A DNA stretch of 60,131 nt. Source: Bacteroidales bacterium. Its GTDB lineage: Bacteria; Bacteroidota; Bacteroidia; Bacteroidales; UBA932. Below the pieces are notes generated by a model, which saw nothing but the letters and a program-made list of their open reading frames with translations, searched no databases and was not told where the DNA came from. Location: assembly GCA_017452265.1 (NCBI GenBank), contig JAFTMS010000017.1:1-60131 (forward strand). Direction: 5' to 3'. Shown here piece by piece: positions 7,652 to 16,590 of this stretch. A program made the position numbers and the translations under genes. Every line of letters starts with the position of its first letter. The stretch's first letter is position 1.

Positions 7652-9709
7652 TCAGACGCGGCCGAGTTCGGTGTTCAGGCGGGTTCGGGCTTTGTTGCAG
7701 GTGCTGATGCGGGTGATCAGATCCAGCTGCTGCTGTTCATCAGTGGCTTTGGCGAGATCGGCTGTAAGATCGCGTAACGTCAGTTCGATCTTGCGGCACT
7801 GGTAGGCCAGAAGGGATTTCGGGATGAACTGGACAAGGCGTGTGGAAACGGCGGTCAGGGACTGCTCGTAGTTCTTCACCGTGATCTGGTACTTCTCTAT
7901 GAGCAGGTCTTTTGCCACAGCGGAAATCTCCACATCCGCGCTGTTCAGAAGGCGCGTCTGGATCTGCTGCTGGCTCAGCCCCTCGTCATACATCTTGAAA
8001 TAGGCATCGTATACCTTTCTGTATGATTCATTTACAAATTCCGCTTCATCATCCGCGAGAATACCGTCGATGAATTCGGCGACATTCAGAGTCTCGCCTT
8101 CAATATAATATTTCGAATCCCTGTCGAATTCCAGTTCCGTACAGCCTTCCTCCAGAATGAAACCGAGAAGTTCCCGCTCACACGGAGCCAGAAGCGGTTC
8201 GTTTATCGTGATTCCGTCCTGCCGCGCCACCTCCGCAACAGGCCCGTCTGGCAGTCCCATATCTCCGGGAACAGGCATATCCGCAGGAATATAGTCCTCA
8301 TATCCGGCCGGCACATAATCCTCCGGCATCGGCGGCATATCCGGCCCGGAAGCACGCGCCGCTTCGCGCTGCCGCTCACGCTCCAGCTGCTTCTGCTCCG
8401 CAATCAGCATCTCGCTCCGCGACCGGCTCACGCGCTCCGTAAGTATCTGTTCGTCAATCTCGAACTTGTCCGAACATGTGCGCACATAGACGGCACGCAC
8501 GACCGCATCCGGAATCAGCGCAATCGTATCCGCCACATCATTTATAAGGTTCGCACGCTTCAGAGGGTCATTGCCTGCCTCCCCGAGCAGCAGATCCGTC
8601 TTGAAGCTTATGAAGTCCTGTTCGTTCTGCGAAATGTAGTCCCGGACTTCCTCCAGCGTATGCCTGCGTGCAAAATCATCCGGATCCTGTCCGTCCGGAA
8701 GCAGCACCACCTTCACGTTCATGCCCTCCTTCAGCACAAGGCCGATACCGCGTAGAGCCGCATGTATTCCCGCTCCGTCACCGTCATATATGATGGTCAC
8801 GTTCGGTGTGAACTTCCTGATGAGGCGTATCTGCTCGACAGTGAGGGAAGTGCCACTCGAAGCCACCACGTTCGTGATTCCGAGCTGATGCATCGAAAGC
8901 ACGTCCAGATATCCCTCCACAAGGATACACTTATCCTGACGCGAGATCTCGTTCTTTGCGAAATAGATTCCGTAAAGCGACCGGCTCTTCACATATATCT
9001 CTGTCTCAGGCGAATTGACATACTTCGCGACGCTCTTGTCCGTCTTGAGGGTACGTCCGCCGAAAGCTATGATGCGGCCGCTGACCGAATGTATCGGGAA
9101 CATGACACGGTCGTAGAAACGGCTGACGAGATTTCCGTCATCGTATTTTATGCAGAGGCCGGTCTCCGTCAGGAATTCCTCCTTGTAGCCGGCCTCGCGG
9201 GCCTTCAATGCAAACGCCTTGCGGTCTGTCGGCGCCCATCCGAGTCCGTACTTCGCTATGGTCGCGTCCTCCAGACCTCGGCTGCGGAAATACTGATATG
9301 CGACCGCCTGTCCCTCGGGAGTCTGAAGGCTCTCCTTAAAATATTTTCCGGCATATTCGGAAACCAGCAGAAGGCTCTCGTTGCGCTGCCTACGAGCGAT
9401 ATCCTCCGCAGATTCCTCCTTTTCGACGATTTCAATATGATACTTCTTTGCAAGATACCGCAGCGCCTCGGTATACGACATGTTCTCATGCTCCATCACA
9501 AAGCCGACCGCCGTGCCCGACTTTCCGCATCCGAAGCACTTGTATATGCCCTTCGAAGGCGACACAGAAAACGACGGCGTCTTCTCATTATGGAAAGGAC
9601 AGCATGCGATGTGGTTCGCTCCGCGTTTCTTGAGAGTCACGAAGTCCCCTACCACATCCACTATCTGGGCGGCATCCAGTATCCTGTCTACGGTCTCCTG
9701 CGGAATCAT
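7652..9709 (-). CDS. dnaG: DNA primase
   Basis: 685 residues. It synthesises RNA primers at the replication fork. The N-terminal CHC2-type zinc domain has ACCPFHNEKTPSFSVSP followed by KCFGCG (about residues 35-63). The RNA polymerase core and TOPRIM fold (about 160-345) include ILVEGYLDVL and the acidic YDGDGAG. A Pro/Asp/Tyr-rich low-complexity linker (about 440-500, PMPEDYVPAGYEDYIP) separates the core from the C-terminal helicase-interacting domain. Only 3 nt separate it from the DUF308 gene upstream on the same strand, so the two form an operon. Confidence 0.96.
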   Translation of the reverse strand: MIPQETVDRILDAAQIVDVVGDFVTLKKRGANHIACCPFHNEKTPSFSVSPSKGIYKCFGCGKSGTAVGFVMEHENMSYTEALRYLAKKYHIEIVEKEESAEDIARRQRNESLLLVSEYAGKYFKESLQTPEGQAVAYQYFRSRGLEDATIAKYGLGWAPTDRKAFALKAREAGYKEEFLTETGLCIKYDDGNLVSRFYDRVMFPIHSVSGRIIAFGGRTLKTDKSVAKYVNSPETEIYVKSRSLYGIYFAKNEISRQDKCILVEGYLDVLSMHQLGITNVVASSGTSLTVEQIRLIRKFTPNVTIIYDGDGAGIHAALRGIGLVLKEGMNVKVVLLPDGQDPDDFARRHTLEEVRDYISQNEQDFISFKTDLLLGEAGNDPLKRANLINDVADTIALIPDAVVRAVYVRTCSDKFEIDEQILTERVSRSRSEMLIAEQKQLERERQREAARASGPDMPPMPEDYVPAGYEDYIPADMPVPGDMGLPDGPVAEVARQDGITINEPLLAPCERELLGFILEEGCTELEFDRDSKYYIEGETLNVAEFIDGILADDEAEFVNESYRKVYDAYFKMYDEGLSQQQIQTRLLNSADVEISAVAKDLLIEKYQITVKNYEQSLTAVSTRLVQFIPKSLLAYQCRKIELTLRDLTADLAKATDEQQQLDLITRISTCNKARTRLNTELGRV

Positions 9710-9712
9710 ATC

Positions 9713-10348
9713 CTACTGCTCGTCCACCTTTTCGTATTCGACGTCCTTCACAGCGACTTCCGTATCCTGCATATCCTCAGCAGGTTCCGCTGCAGGAGCC
9801 TGATGTATCTCGTATTCATCAATCGCCTTCTTCATCTTCCACGAAGACAGAAGCTCCGACGCTCCGTACACTATAAGTGCGGCACCGGCAACCACTCCGA
9901 TGGCCTCACCGACAAACGATGGTTTCGCAAGAAGGAATATGCCCGCGGCAAGCACAAGCACCGGCAGCAGGAAAGCCGTCCCACCCACCTTCAGCACACG
10001 GTTCGCGCTTGAAAGGGTGATGAGCTGGAATATGCCGAAGCCGATGAGCACGAAGCCGATGAAATACGTGAGAAGTCCTGCCACAAAGCCGGGGAAAAGG
10101 AAGAGCACGAAGCCCAGGATGATGTCTACAGCGGCATTGAAGCCCATAAGGCCCATTGTACCGTTTGCCTTGTTCCGGTATCCTACGATGAGCGACACGA
10201 GGCCGGAAGCGAGAAGGAAGGCCGCGATGATGCGGACTACGAGTTCCAGTGCATTAGCCTTGCTGAGCACCATCACGACTCCGATTGCGATGGCTGTAAT
10301 GGCCCTGAGAGGGCCGTTGAACTTGTTCTTGTAACCAAAAGTTATCAT
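9713..10348 (-). CDS. DUF308/HdeD-like membrane protein
   Basis: 211 residues with six hydrophobic segments arranged as three repeated pairs (for example ITAIAIGVVMVLSKANALE, GFVLFLFPGFVAGLLTYFIG, LVLAAGIFLLAKPSFVG). The pattern fits DUF308/HdeD family inner-membrane proteins of unknown or acid-stress-linked function. A charged cytoplasmic tail (about 165-211) is rich in Glu, Ala and Asp. First gene of an operon with dnaG. Confidence 0.75.
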   Translation of the reverse strand: MITFGYKNKFNGPLRAITAIAIGVVMVLSKANALELVVRIIAAFLLASGLVSLIVGYRNKANGTMGLMGFNAAVDIILGFVLFLFPGFVAGLLTYFIGFVLIGFGIFQLITLSSANRVLKVGGTAFLLPVLVLAAGIFLLAKPSFVGEAIGVVAGAALIVYGASELLSSWKMKKAIDEYEIHQAPAAEPAEDMQDTEVAVKDVEYEKVDEQ

Positions 10349-10400
10349 ATATGTTTATATTTATCCAGTACACATACGCAAGCGCATGATGACAAAAGTG

Positions 10401-10408
10401 CAAATTTA
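10401..10408 (-). promoter_or_regulatory. Promoter -7 box of the DUF308-dnaG operon
   Basis: The minus strand reads TAAATTTG, matching TAnnTTTG, 53 nt upstream of the DUF308 start. It lies in the divergent region shared with the PHP phosphatase gene. Confidence 0.5.
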
Positions 10409-10452
10409 GGATTTTTTTACTATTTTCGCGCCGTTTTGCGTATAAGGTTAAA

Positions 10453-11289
10453 ATGGTTTTGTTCGACAATCATAATCACAGCCAGTTTTCCTTTGACGGG
10501 AAAAGGGCATCAGTGGAGGCCGGAGCACGTTCGGCACTGGAGAAAGGACTCGGAGGCCTATGCTTCACTGACCACTGCGACTTCTATGTGCCGCCGATGA
10601 AGGCCGCCTACGAAAACCTTGTGCCCGAGGAGTTTGACGTGGCCCTCCAGCAGAAGGAAATCGACCGCGTGCAGGCACTGTTCGATGCGGAAGGGGCAGA
10701 CATGAAGATACTGAAGGGCATCGAGATCGGAATGCATGAAGACTGCCACGAAAGGATACGTGAACATATGGGCACACATGCCTTCGACCAGGTCATCGCC
10801 TCAGTGCATTACCTCGACGGCACGGATCCGTTCTACGGCGGATATTACGAAGGGAAGGACTGGAATACCGCATACGGTCATTATCTTGAGACGATATACC
10901 GCGAGATGACATGGCTCGGGGACTTCGACATCATGGGACATTATGACTATGTCGCAAGGTACGCCCCGTATCCGCAGGCCAGCATACTCTACAAGGATTT
11001 CAGCGACATATTCGACGAGATGCTCCGATATCTGGCCCAGGAAGGGAAGGCCTTGGAAATCAACACAAAGAGCTATAAGGAATACCACGGGCGCACACCT
11101 GTCCTCGACAAGGACATACTGATGCGTTACCGCGAGCTGGGAGGCGAGATCATAAGCTTCGGCTCCGATTCGCACGACCCCGGACGCGTAGGAGACGGTT
11201 TCGACCGTCACGCCGCCTTCGTGAAGTCGCTCGGCTTCCGCTGGAGCGCCCACTTCGAGAAGCGCCGTCTGGTGCAGCTTCCGCTATAA
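10453..11289 (+). CDS. PHP-domain histidinol-phosphatase (HisJ/HisK family)
   Basis: 278 residues. PHP metal-binding motifs appear in order: HNHS (residues 7-10), TDHCD (about 39-43), KGIEIGMH (about 97-104), ASVHYLDG (about 116-123), GHYDYVARY (about 158-166) and SFGSDSHDPGRVG near the C-terminus. This set matches HisJ-type histidinol-phosphate phosphatases, the penultimate step of histidine synthesis. No other his genes are nearby, so a different phosphoester substrate remains possible. The stop codon lies within a 6-bp convergent overlap with the gene at 11284. Confidence 0.85.
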   Translation: MVLFDNHNHSQFSFDGKRASVEAGARSALEKGLGGLCFTDHCDFYVPPMKAAYENLVPEEFDVALQQKEIDRVQALFDAEGADMKILKGIEIGMHEDCHERIREHMGTHAFDQVIASVHYLDGTDPFYGGYYEGKDWNTAYGHYLETIYREMTWLGDFDIMGHYDYVARYAPYPQASILYKDFSDIFDEMLRYLAQEGKALEINTKSYKEYHGRTPVLDKDILMRYRELGGEIISFGSDSHDPGRVGDGFDRHAAFVKSLGFRWSAHFEKRRLVQLPL

Positions 11290-13416
11290 TACGTAAACCC
11301 CCAGCACTTCCTTCAGGGCGAATTCATTGATGTCCGCATCCAGCACGGCCACACCCACAAGCGACTCATCAAGGTCGAAGCACTTCCTCAGGCAACGCTT
11401 CACCGTCTCGTAAACCGGTTCCCCGTGTCCCTCAAGCTTCTCAGACTTGAGCTTGGAAACGCTGTTGTCATATATCACTGACAAGGCTCCGGCCTTCAGA
11501 TACCATGTCATGGCATCATCCTCCGGCATGTCTCCAAGCGTATCCAGAGTCAGGTCGCTGACCGTTCCCATATACATTTCCATCACGACCTTGTTCCTTG
11601 GCGACGAGCTGGCAAGCATGTCTATCGCTGCTTCGTCAGTCGGTATCTCGCCCGCCTTGCATCTTGCGATTTCGGTCAGGCTGCCGTACTCCGGCGGAAG
11701 GATCGCAGCAAGATCACGTGCTCTGTCGAAACGTCCCGCCAGCATGTACATCATCACCTGGTTCGCGACGATCTCCCTGCGGTTCCTCGCCACAGGCCGT
11801 ATCACGACACGTCCGTCCGGCTCTATGTCGCATTTTCCGAGCGAAGCATCTATGAAAGGTGCCAGCAGAGACGTATCCGCATGATTCCGACGTAAGCACC
11901 GGCCGGCGAGAATGTTGGTGGCATAATCCCACGGACGTCCTGTCTGTATCTGAGCCTCCTCCATGGCCTTCATGCACAAGGCCTCCAGCTCCGCACCATC
12001 CTCCGCTTCCGCAAGACGTCCCGCATATTCATCCATGGAGAACAGCCTGTCCACATTGAAATTGTAGCGGTATTCCACCTTGTTGAGGGTACGCAGACAT
12101 GGGGCGACCACGTCCGCATAGTCCTCAAGGCCTGCTATTTCCGCCGTCTGCGCATCCATATCCCCGTAAGCCGCAGCCACCACCTCCCTTATCCTTCCGG
12201 CCGCCGCGGCATGACCTTCCTTCTCCAGGACATCAGCCACAGTGCTCCAGCGCACGATTTCAGAAGTCATGGTCAGGCGCACGTCATCATTGAGCTTATC
12301 TGCAAAAGCGGCACTTATTTCATCCACAGCCTTCGTTATCATGGTGTCGGCGGCAGCCATACACTCCGCATATGTCCTTTCCGGCGTCACCTTCGCCTTC
12401 ACATTCACACCAGTGAGCACATATGCCGGATCCTCACGCAGAACCTGCGGGACGGTGCCGTCATATTCTCCACGGAGCACCACCTTTTCCTTGGCCGCAC
12501 GCGCGTTTTCATCCGGTTCATATTCAAATATATAAGGTTCCATGACATATTGCAGATGCTTAAGCGGACGGCTGACGCGGTTGGTCATCATATACATCGT
12601 GTCGAGATTCATGACCTCGGTCGAATTGTCCAGCGTGATGAAATACCCTATCCTGAAGCAGCGGTCCTTCCACGGCTTTATGTCCACAGAATCCCTTATC
12701 CACACCCTTGTGGTCGTGTCCGAAAGCACAGCGCTGTCATGGGCGATGGTGTACAGCGTATCCTGAAGGGTTCTCTTCACACGTGTCTTCCTCATCCTCT
12801 TATGATATCCCTTTCCGTCCCTTACAAGCGGCATCGAAGACGACAGAAGCTCTCCCGTCTCGACATCCACCACTCTTCTTTCGACCGCCAGACGCGAATC
12901 CTTGCGGCTGCCTCCCAAAGCAAGATAATACTTGAAGTTCACCTCGAACTTCCTGTCCTTAGGCCTATAGTCGAGCAGCGAGGAATCGCTGACGGCAAAA
13001 TCCGGGAGCTCGTACCTTCTGCGCACCTCCTCCTTCTTTCCGATGCTGACGCTCACACGTGAACGCACCTCCTCAAGCACCACGCTGCCGTCGGCCGTAT
13101 TGCAGAACACCAGCGCACCCTCGTCTACGGCCGGTATCAGATACCTTCCGTCCTCGTCCGTCAGCGTCTCAAGTATCAGGCACCGGCTGTTGAACGCGAC
13201 CGGGTCCTTCGTCCTGTCAAGCGTCTCCTTCGCCTTTGCGGCAAGTTCCACCGTCTCGAACGAGAACACGACGATTCCCTGCAGGGGTTCGTTCGTGCAC
13301 GTGTCCTTGACGTAGCCGTAAAGAGGCCTGTAATTATATTTTCGTGTCTGGGCATCGGCCGGCTTCAAAGCCAGCGCAAAAAGAAGTACGGACAGTATTG
13401 CGGCAAGTCTTTTCAT
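11284..13416 (-). CDS. Large secreted Bacteroidota protein, unknown function
   Basis: 710 residues from the ATG at 13416, chosen because the signal peptide MKRLAAILSVLLFALALKPA begins there; the upstream extension lacks signal character. After the signal peptide, residues about 30-135 look like a carboxypeptidase-regulatory-like beta sandwich (YGYVKDTCTNEPLQGIVVF...TDEDGRYLIP). The middle is beta-rich and charged. The C-terminal half is Ala/Leu-rich and helical with tetratricopeptide-like spacing (YMLAGRFDRARDLAAILP). No catalytic motif recognised. Probably periplasmic or surface-attached. It overlaps the PHP phosphatase 3' end by 6 bp. Confidence 0.7.
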   Translation of the reverse strand: MKRLAAILSVLLFALALKPADAQTRKYNYRPLYGYVKDTCTNEPLQGIVVFSFETVELAAKAKETLDRTKDPVAFNSRCLILETLTDEDGRYLIPAVDEGALVFCNTADGSVVLEEVRSRVSVSIGKKEEVRRRYELPDFAVSDSSLLDYRPKDRKFEVNFKYYLALGGSRKDSRLAVERRVVDVETGELLSSSMPLVRDGKGYHKRMRKTRVKRTLQDTLYTIAHDSAVLSDTTTRVWIRDSVDIKPWKDRCFRIGYFITLDNSTEVMNLDTMYMMTNRVSRPLKHLQYVMEPYIFEYEPDENARAAKEKVVLRGEYDGTVPQVLREDPAYVLTGVNVKAKVTPERTYAECMAAADTMITKAVDEISAAFADKLNDDVRLTMTSEIVRWSTVADVLEKEGHAAAAGRIREVVAAAYGDMDAQTAEIAGLEDYADVVAPCLRTLNKVEYRYNFNVDRLFSMDEYAGRLAEAEDGAELEALCMKAMEEAQIQTGRPWDYATNILAGRCLRRNHADTSLLAPFIDASLGKCDIEPDGRVVIRPVARNRREIVANQVMMYMLAGRFDRARDLAAILPPEYGSLTEIARCKAGEIPTDEAAIDMLASSSPRNKVVMEMYMGTVSDLTLDTLGDMPEDDAMTWYLKAGALSVIYDNSVSKLKSEKLEGHGEPVYETVKRCLRKCFDLDESLVGVAVLDADINEFALKEVLGVYVL

Positions 13417-13436
13417 AAATAAATCAAACAAAGGCG

Positions 13437-13444
13437 CAAAGATA
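13437..13444 (-). promoter_or_regulatory. Promoter -7 box for the 11284-13416 gene
   Basis: The minus strand reads TATCTTTG, 20 nt upstream of the ATG. It lies back to back with the cysS -7 box 22 bp away, so the two promoters must compete for overlapping -33 regions. Confidence 0.5.
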
Positions 13445-13466
13445 ATGAAAGCGGACAAATTTTCAC

Positions 13467-13474
13467 TATCTTTG
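13467..13474 (+). promoter_or_regulatory. Promoter -7 box of cysS
   Basis: TATCTTTG, matching TAnnTTTG. Transcription would start close to position 13480, which makes the ATG at 13500 the better cysS start than the one at 13479. The -33 position (AATG, gap 19) is weak. Confidence 0.55.
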
Positions 13475-13499
13475 TCGGATGCATTTAAAACAATCGGTC

Positions 13500-15038
13500 A
13501 TGAGGGACTTATACATAACCAATTCACTTTCGAGGAAGAAGGAGCTTTTCAAGCCTATCAACGAGGGCCATGTGGGACTTTATGTCTGCGGCCCTACAGT
13601 ATACGGAGACGCTCATCTGGGCCATGCGAGGCCGGGTGTGACATATGACGTGTTCGTGAAGCTGCTGCGCCATCTCGGCTACAAGGTGCGCTATGTGCGC
13701 AACATCACCGACGTAGGCCATCTGGAGCACGACGCCGACGAGGGAGAGGACAAGATTGCAAAGAAGGCACGTCTGGAGCAGCTGGAGCCTATGGAGGTGG
13801 TGCAGAAATGCACTCTCGCCTACCATGAGGCCATGCGTATGCTGAACGTGGCTCCGCCTTCGATCGAGCCACGCGCATCGGGCCACATCATCGAACAGAT
13901 AGACCTCGTAAAGAAGATCCTCGATGCCGGTTATGCATACGAAAGCAACGGCTCGATATATTTCGATGTCCTGAAATACGACAAGGACTACAACTACGGC
14001 ATCCTTTCGGGACGTACACTCGACGAAGTGAAGGAGGGCACACGAGACCTCGACGGACAGCAGGACAAGAGGGCTTCATACGATTTCGCCCTCTGGAAGA
14101 AGGCTTCTCCTGAGCATATCATGCGCTGGCCGTCACCATGGAGCGACGGATTCCCGGGCTGGCATCTGGAGTGCTCGGCAATGAGCGAGAAGTATCTCGG
14201 AAAGGAATTCGACGTGCACGGCGGCGGAATGGACCTGCTTTTCCCGCATCACGAATGCGAAATCGCCCAGAACACGGCTTCACGCGGATGCAGCGGAGTG
14301 AAGTACTGGATGCACAACAACATGATCACCATCGAGGGCAAGAAGATGGGCAAGTCTCTCGGAAACTTCATCACTCTTCCGGAGCTTTTTGCAGGAAGGC
14401 ATCCTAAGCTCGAACAGGCCTACAGTCCTATGACCGTGCGTTTCTTCATCCTTCAGGCACATTACAGAGGCACTCTGGACTTCAGCAACGAGGCCCTGCA
14501 GGCTGCCGAGAAGGGCTTGAAGAGGATAATGCAGGCGGCAAAGGATCTGCGTTCCCTGGCATCTGCCGCAGGTGTGCAGCCAGCCCCTGCCCTTGCTTAC
14601 GGAGAGTTCGTTTCAGCGGTCGCTCCCGAGACAGTCACCGCTTCCAATTCAGAAGTGAAGGCCATAGTGGAGAACGTCTACGAAGCCCTCTGCGACGACC
14701 TCAACACGCCGATTGCCCTTTCGAACATCTTCGATGCAGTCCGCATCATAAATTCCGCAAAGGACAGGAAAGCCACTCTCGACAAGTCTGACCTTCAGGC
14801 GCTTGCAGACCTTTTCGACAACATCGTCTTCGGAGTGCTCGGACTGCGCGACGACGAGAACGAAGGCGGAAAGGCCGGCAAGACGATAGAAGGCCTCATG
14901 CAGATGGTCATCGAGCAGCGCAAGGCAGCGAAGGCGGCAAAAGACTGGGCCACCAGCGACCGCATCCGCGACGACCTCAAAGCCATCGGAATCCAGATCA
15001 AAGACACTAAGGAAGGGACTGAGTGGACGCTGGAATAG
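13500..15038 (+). CDS. cysS: Cysteinyl-tRNA synthetase
   Basis: 512 residues from the ATG at 13500 ([10 protein letters not shown]); an upstream in-frame ATG at 13479 would sit at the inferred transcription start. Class I synthetase charging tRNA-Cys. The zinc-binding Cys is in YVCGPTVYG, the HIGH motif reads HLGH ([10 protein letters not shown]), further zinc ligands are in WHLECSAMS and HHECE, and the KMSKS signature is KMGKS in [11 protein letters not shown]. The C-terminal helical and mini-domain region carries an Ala/Pro-rich insert near residues 360-385. It is followed directly by repeat A3. Confidence 0.97.
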   Translation: MRDLYITNSLSRKKELFKPINEGHVGLYVCGPTVYGDAHLGHARPGVTYDVFVKLLRHLGYKVRYVRNITDVGHLEHDADEGEDKIAKKARLEQLEPMEVVQKCTLAYHEAMRMLNVAPPSIEPRASGHIIEQIDLVKKILDAGYAYESNGSIYFDVLKYDKDYNYGILSGRTLDEVKEGTRDLDGQQDKRASYDFALWKKASPEHIMRWPSPWSDGFPGWHLECSAMSEKYLGKEFDVHGGGMDLLFPHHECEIAQNTASRGCSGVKYWMHNNMITIEGKKMGKSLGNFITLPELFAGRHPKLEQAYSPMTVRFFILQAHYRGTLDFSNEALQAAEKGLKRIMQAAKDLRSLASAAGVQPAPALAYGEFVSAVAPETVTASNSEVKAIVENVYEALCDDLNTPIALSNIFDAVRIINSAKDRKATLDKSDLQALADLFDNIVFGVLGLRDDENEGGKAGKTIEGLMQMVIEQRKAAKAAKDWATSDRIRDDLKAIGIQIKDTKEGTEWTLE

Positions 15039-15043
15039 ACCTA

Positions 15044-15128
15044 GTGCAGTTTTATAGGAAAAATGCTCGCAGTCCCCTTCAAAAAGAGGGTACCGCGAGC
15101 ATTTTCGCTATGTTTTTGCTCCAGGTCT
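15044..15128 (+). repeat. Family-A repeat, copy A3 (left boundary of island)
   Basis: An 85-bp unit running from GTGCAG to CCAGGTCT. The internal hairpin is AAATGCTCGCAGTCCCC / GGGTACCGCGAGCATTT. Counting by eye it differs from copy A4 (18615-18699) at only three positions and is in the same orientation. It begins 5 bp after the cysS stop. Confidence 0.9.
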
Positions 15129-15153
15129 TTACGACATCAGATACTCTATCAGA

Positions 15154-15642
15154 TCATTTCACCAGATTTGCAAAAGGTCTTCGCCCCATATACTGACATT
15201 TGAAATCAGCAATCAGAGCAGTCTCTTCATATTCTGGATCTGAGTCCCCTGTCAGTTCCTTCCAGCAAAACATCAGGTCTTCCGCATCTGCCAACTGCCA
15301 TATCATCCGTCCTCCCCAATGTCCAACCGGTTTGCCTTGTCCGAATTGAAGATATTGCCCCAAACGCTTATACAGAGATGTCGCCTTGCCTATATATATT
15401 ATACAGGTTTCATCCACCCAATTCGCAGCCAGTTTCCCGACCGGAACATTTGGGTTCCTTTTCTTGAAATATCCTCCTGTTCCGACTTCCAGAAATACGG
15501 GAGCCGCCGCCGTCTGGCGTACCACCATATAAACACCCTTCCCTGACGGGATCTCGCTCGCAGCTCCACCCCAAAGTCCTGCCACCGACACAAATCCCTC
15601 GAAACCGGCAGCCTTCAGATCATCGATTGTCTTGAAATTCAT
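15154..15642 (-). CDS. GIY-YIG domain protein
   Basis: 162 residues. The GIY-YIG nuclease core is recognisable: GVYMV (about residues 36-40), IIYIGKA (about 81-87), the catalytic-type Arg in LYKRLGQY (about 90-97), Glu in YEETALIADF (about 139-148) and Asn near the C-terminus (FANL). All five canonical positions appear filled, which suggests an active or recently active nuclease fold. The N-terminal region before the domain is short. It is the last gene of a three-gene minus-strand set in the island with a membrane protein and a small basic protein. Role in repair, DNA modification or defence cannot be decided. Confidence 0.75.
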   Translation of the reverse strand: MNFKTIDDLKAAGFEGFVSVAGLWGGAASEIPSGKGVYMVVRQTAAAPVFLEVGTGGYFKKRNPNVPVGKLAANWVDETCIIYIGKATSLYKRLGQYLQFGQGKPVGHWGGRMIWQLADAEDLMFCWKELTGDSDPEYEETALIADFKCQYMGRRPFANLVK

Positions 15643-15659
15643 ACCATATTCCTTTTATA

Positions 15660-15998
15660 TTACATATCCGGATATTCATCAGCCCCGAAGATATCCATCT
15701 CAGCGTAGTACCAGTCCTCGAAACTGTCATATCCTGCCGCTCTCCACGGTTCTTGGCCGGGAGCACTCTCGCTATCTCGGTCGGGCCTGAAAGTTTTGGT
15801 CGGAGGCGTAGTGCGATATGTCCCAGGGGCCCGGATGGGGGCAATAATATGCGGACGACTATTATACTCCTCCCATCGCCGTTCCTGTTCAGCCACCTTC
15901 CTGTCATGGCTGCACTGAAAACAATAACTCAAAATGACCCCTATCACAAAAAACACGGTCAGGCACCCTTTCAGGCCGGATTTTACATCATCATCCAT
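15660..15998 (-). CDS. Small single-pass membrane protein, unknown
   Basis: 112 residues. One N-terminal membrane segment (GCLTVFFVIGVILSYCF, about residues 11-27) is followed by a charged, Pro/Arg-rich stretch and an acidic aromatic tail (SFEDWYYAEMDIFGADEYPDM). The start ATG directly follows the TAA of the upstream gene (TAAATG), indicating coupling. No family recognised. It lies 17 nt upstream of the GIY-YIG gene. Confidence 0.6.
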   Translation of the reverse strand: MDDDVKSGLKGCLTVFFVIGVILSYCFQCSHDRKVAEQERRWEEYNSRPHIIAPIRAPGTYRTTPPTKTFRPDRDSESAPGQEPWRAAGYDSFEDWYYAEMDIFGADEYPDM

Positions 15999-16208
15999 TT
16001 AGTCAATTATCTTTATCTCCCCAGATGATATCAGATTATCAAAATCTGCTACCTGGCAATCATATATACCCCAATGACTGCCATAGAATCCAAGACGCCG
16101 CATCTTGTCCCTGATCTTCTTCTGTTCGGAACGTTCTGCAACAGTTCTTTTTTCTATCAGACGGCGAATGGCCTCTGCCTCTGATCTTGTAAATTCTGTT
16201 TTTACCAT
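15999..16208 (-). CDS. Small basic protein, unknown (69 residues)
   Basis: The N-terminal half is a charged helix (SEAEAIRRLIEKRTVAERSEQ), followed by RRLGFYGSHWGI and ending DFDNLISSGEIKIID. Small proteins with an L-G-F-Y...D-F-D-x-L-I-x-x-G-x-I-K-I ending are familiar from Bacteroidota genomes but have no known role. It is the first gene of the three-gene set, with its stop touching the next start. Confidence 0.6.
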   Translation of the reverse strand: MVKTEFTRSEAEAIRRLIEKRTVAERSEQKKIRDKMRRLGFYGSHWGIYDCQVADFDNLISSGEIKIID

Positions 16209-16342
16209 AACACTTTGTTTAAATTGGTTTATCTATATATTCATTGTTATTTAAATCATTCCACTAGTTTAAACTGTATATTCTGGTACCGATGTCCATC
16301 CCAACAGGATATTATATAAAACGAAAGTGTGGAGCCGGTCGT
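16209..16342. other. AT-rich leader of the GIY-YIG gene set
   Basis: Non-coding, upstream of the 69-residue gene on the minus strand. No perfect promoter box was found. Contains only AT-rich sequence and the start of the repeat segment described for 16321-16590. Confidence 0.5.
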
Positions 16343-16590
16343 CTATCTCTTGGCAGGCTCTGGTAAGCCGTAGGAAAATAAACAATGCCCCACACCTGAT
16401 GCATATGTCTTTAGACAATAGTCAATATGCACGGTGATGAGCGTCTTGCCTATCTCTTCCTTTCGAAATTTACCAGATTTGCCAAGAAAGACAGAGCGAA
16501 ACACTTTCATCTCAATATGTAACGGTCACATCAGTAACCGCAAAGCAAAGTTAAGAATTGTTTTCATATTGACAATCAGGTGTGGGACAT
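16321..16590. repeat. Diverged internal inverted repeats in the island
   Basis: The pairs are CCACACCTGAT (about 16393) with ATCAGGTGTGG (about 16575), GTCAATATG (about 16424) with CATATTGAC (about 16567), and CTTGGCAGGCTCTGG (about 16349) with the complement of CCAGATTTGCCAAG (about 16480). These indicate two related, oppositely oriented sequence blocks, or one long imperfect stem. Confidence 0.5.
16343..16510 (-). CDS. Possible 55-residue peptide gene in the island
   Basis: An ATG-to-TAG frame starting MKVFRSVFLGKSGKFRKEE with Lys/Arg-rich N-terminal and Gly/Cys/Pro-containing C-terminal parts. No known family. It overlaps a segment that contains inverted similarity to itself, so the frame may be chance. 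It sits 79 nt downstream of the WYL regulator stop and upstream of the small-gene set. Confidence 0.25.
   Translation of the reverse strand: MKVFRSVFLGKSGKFRKEEIGKTLITVHIDYCLKTYASGVGHCLFSYGLPEPAKR

Noticed and set aside
8762-10012. A 416-codon plus-strand frame opposite dnaG and the DUF308 gene
   Set aside because: It spans two genuine genes and their junction and has no family features.
16331-16400. Resemblance to a known structured RNA (6S or similar) in the GTGTGG...CCACAC segment
   Set aside because: The end stem is short, no conserved core of a known RNA family could be identified, and the segment is better described as inverted repeats.
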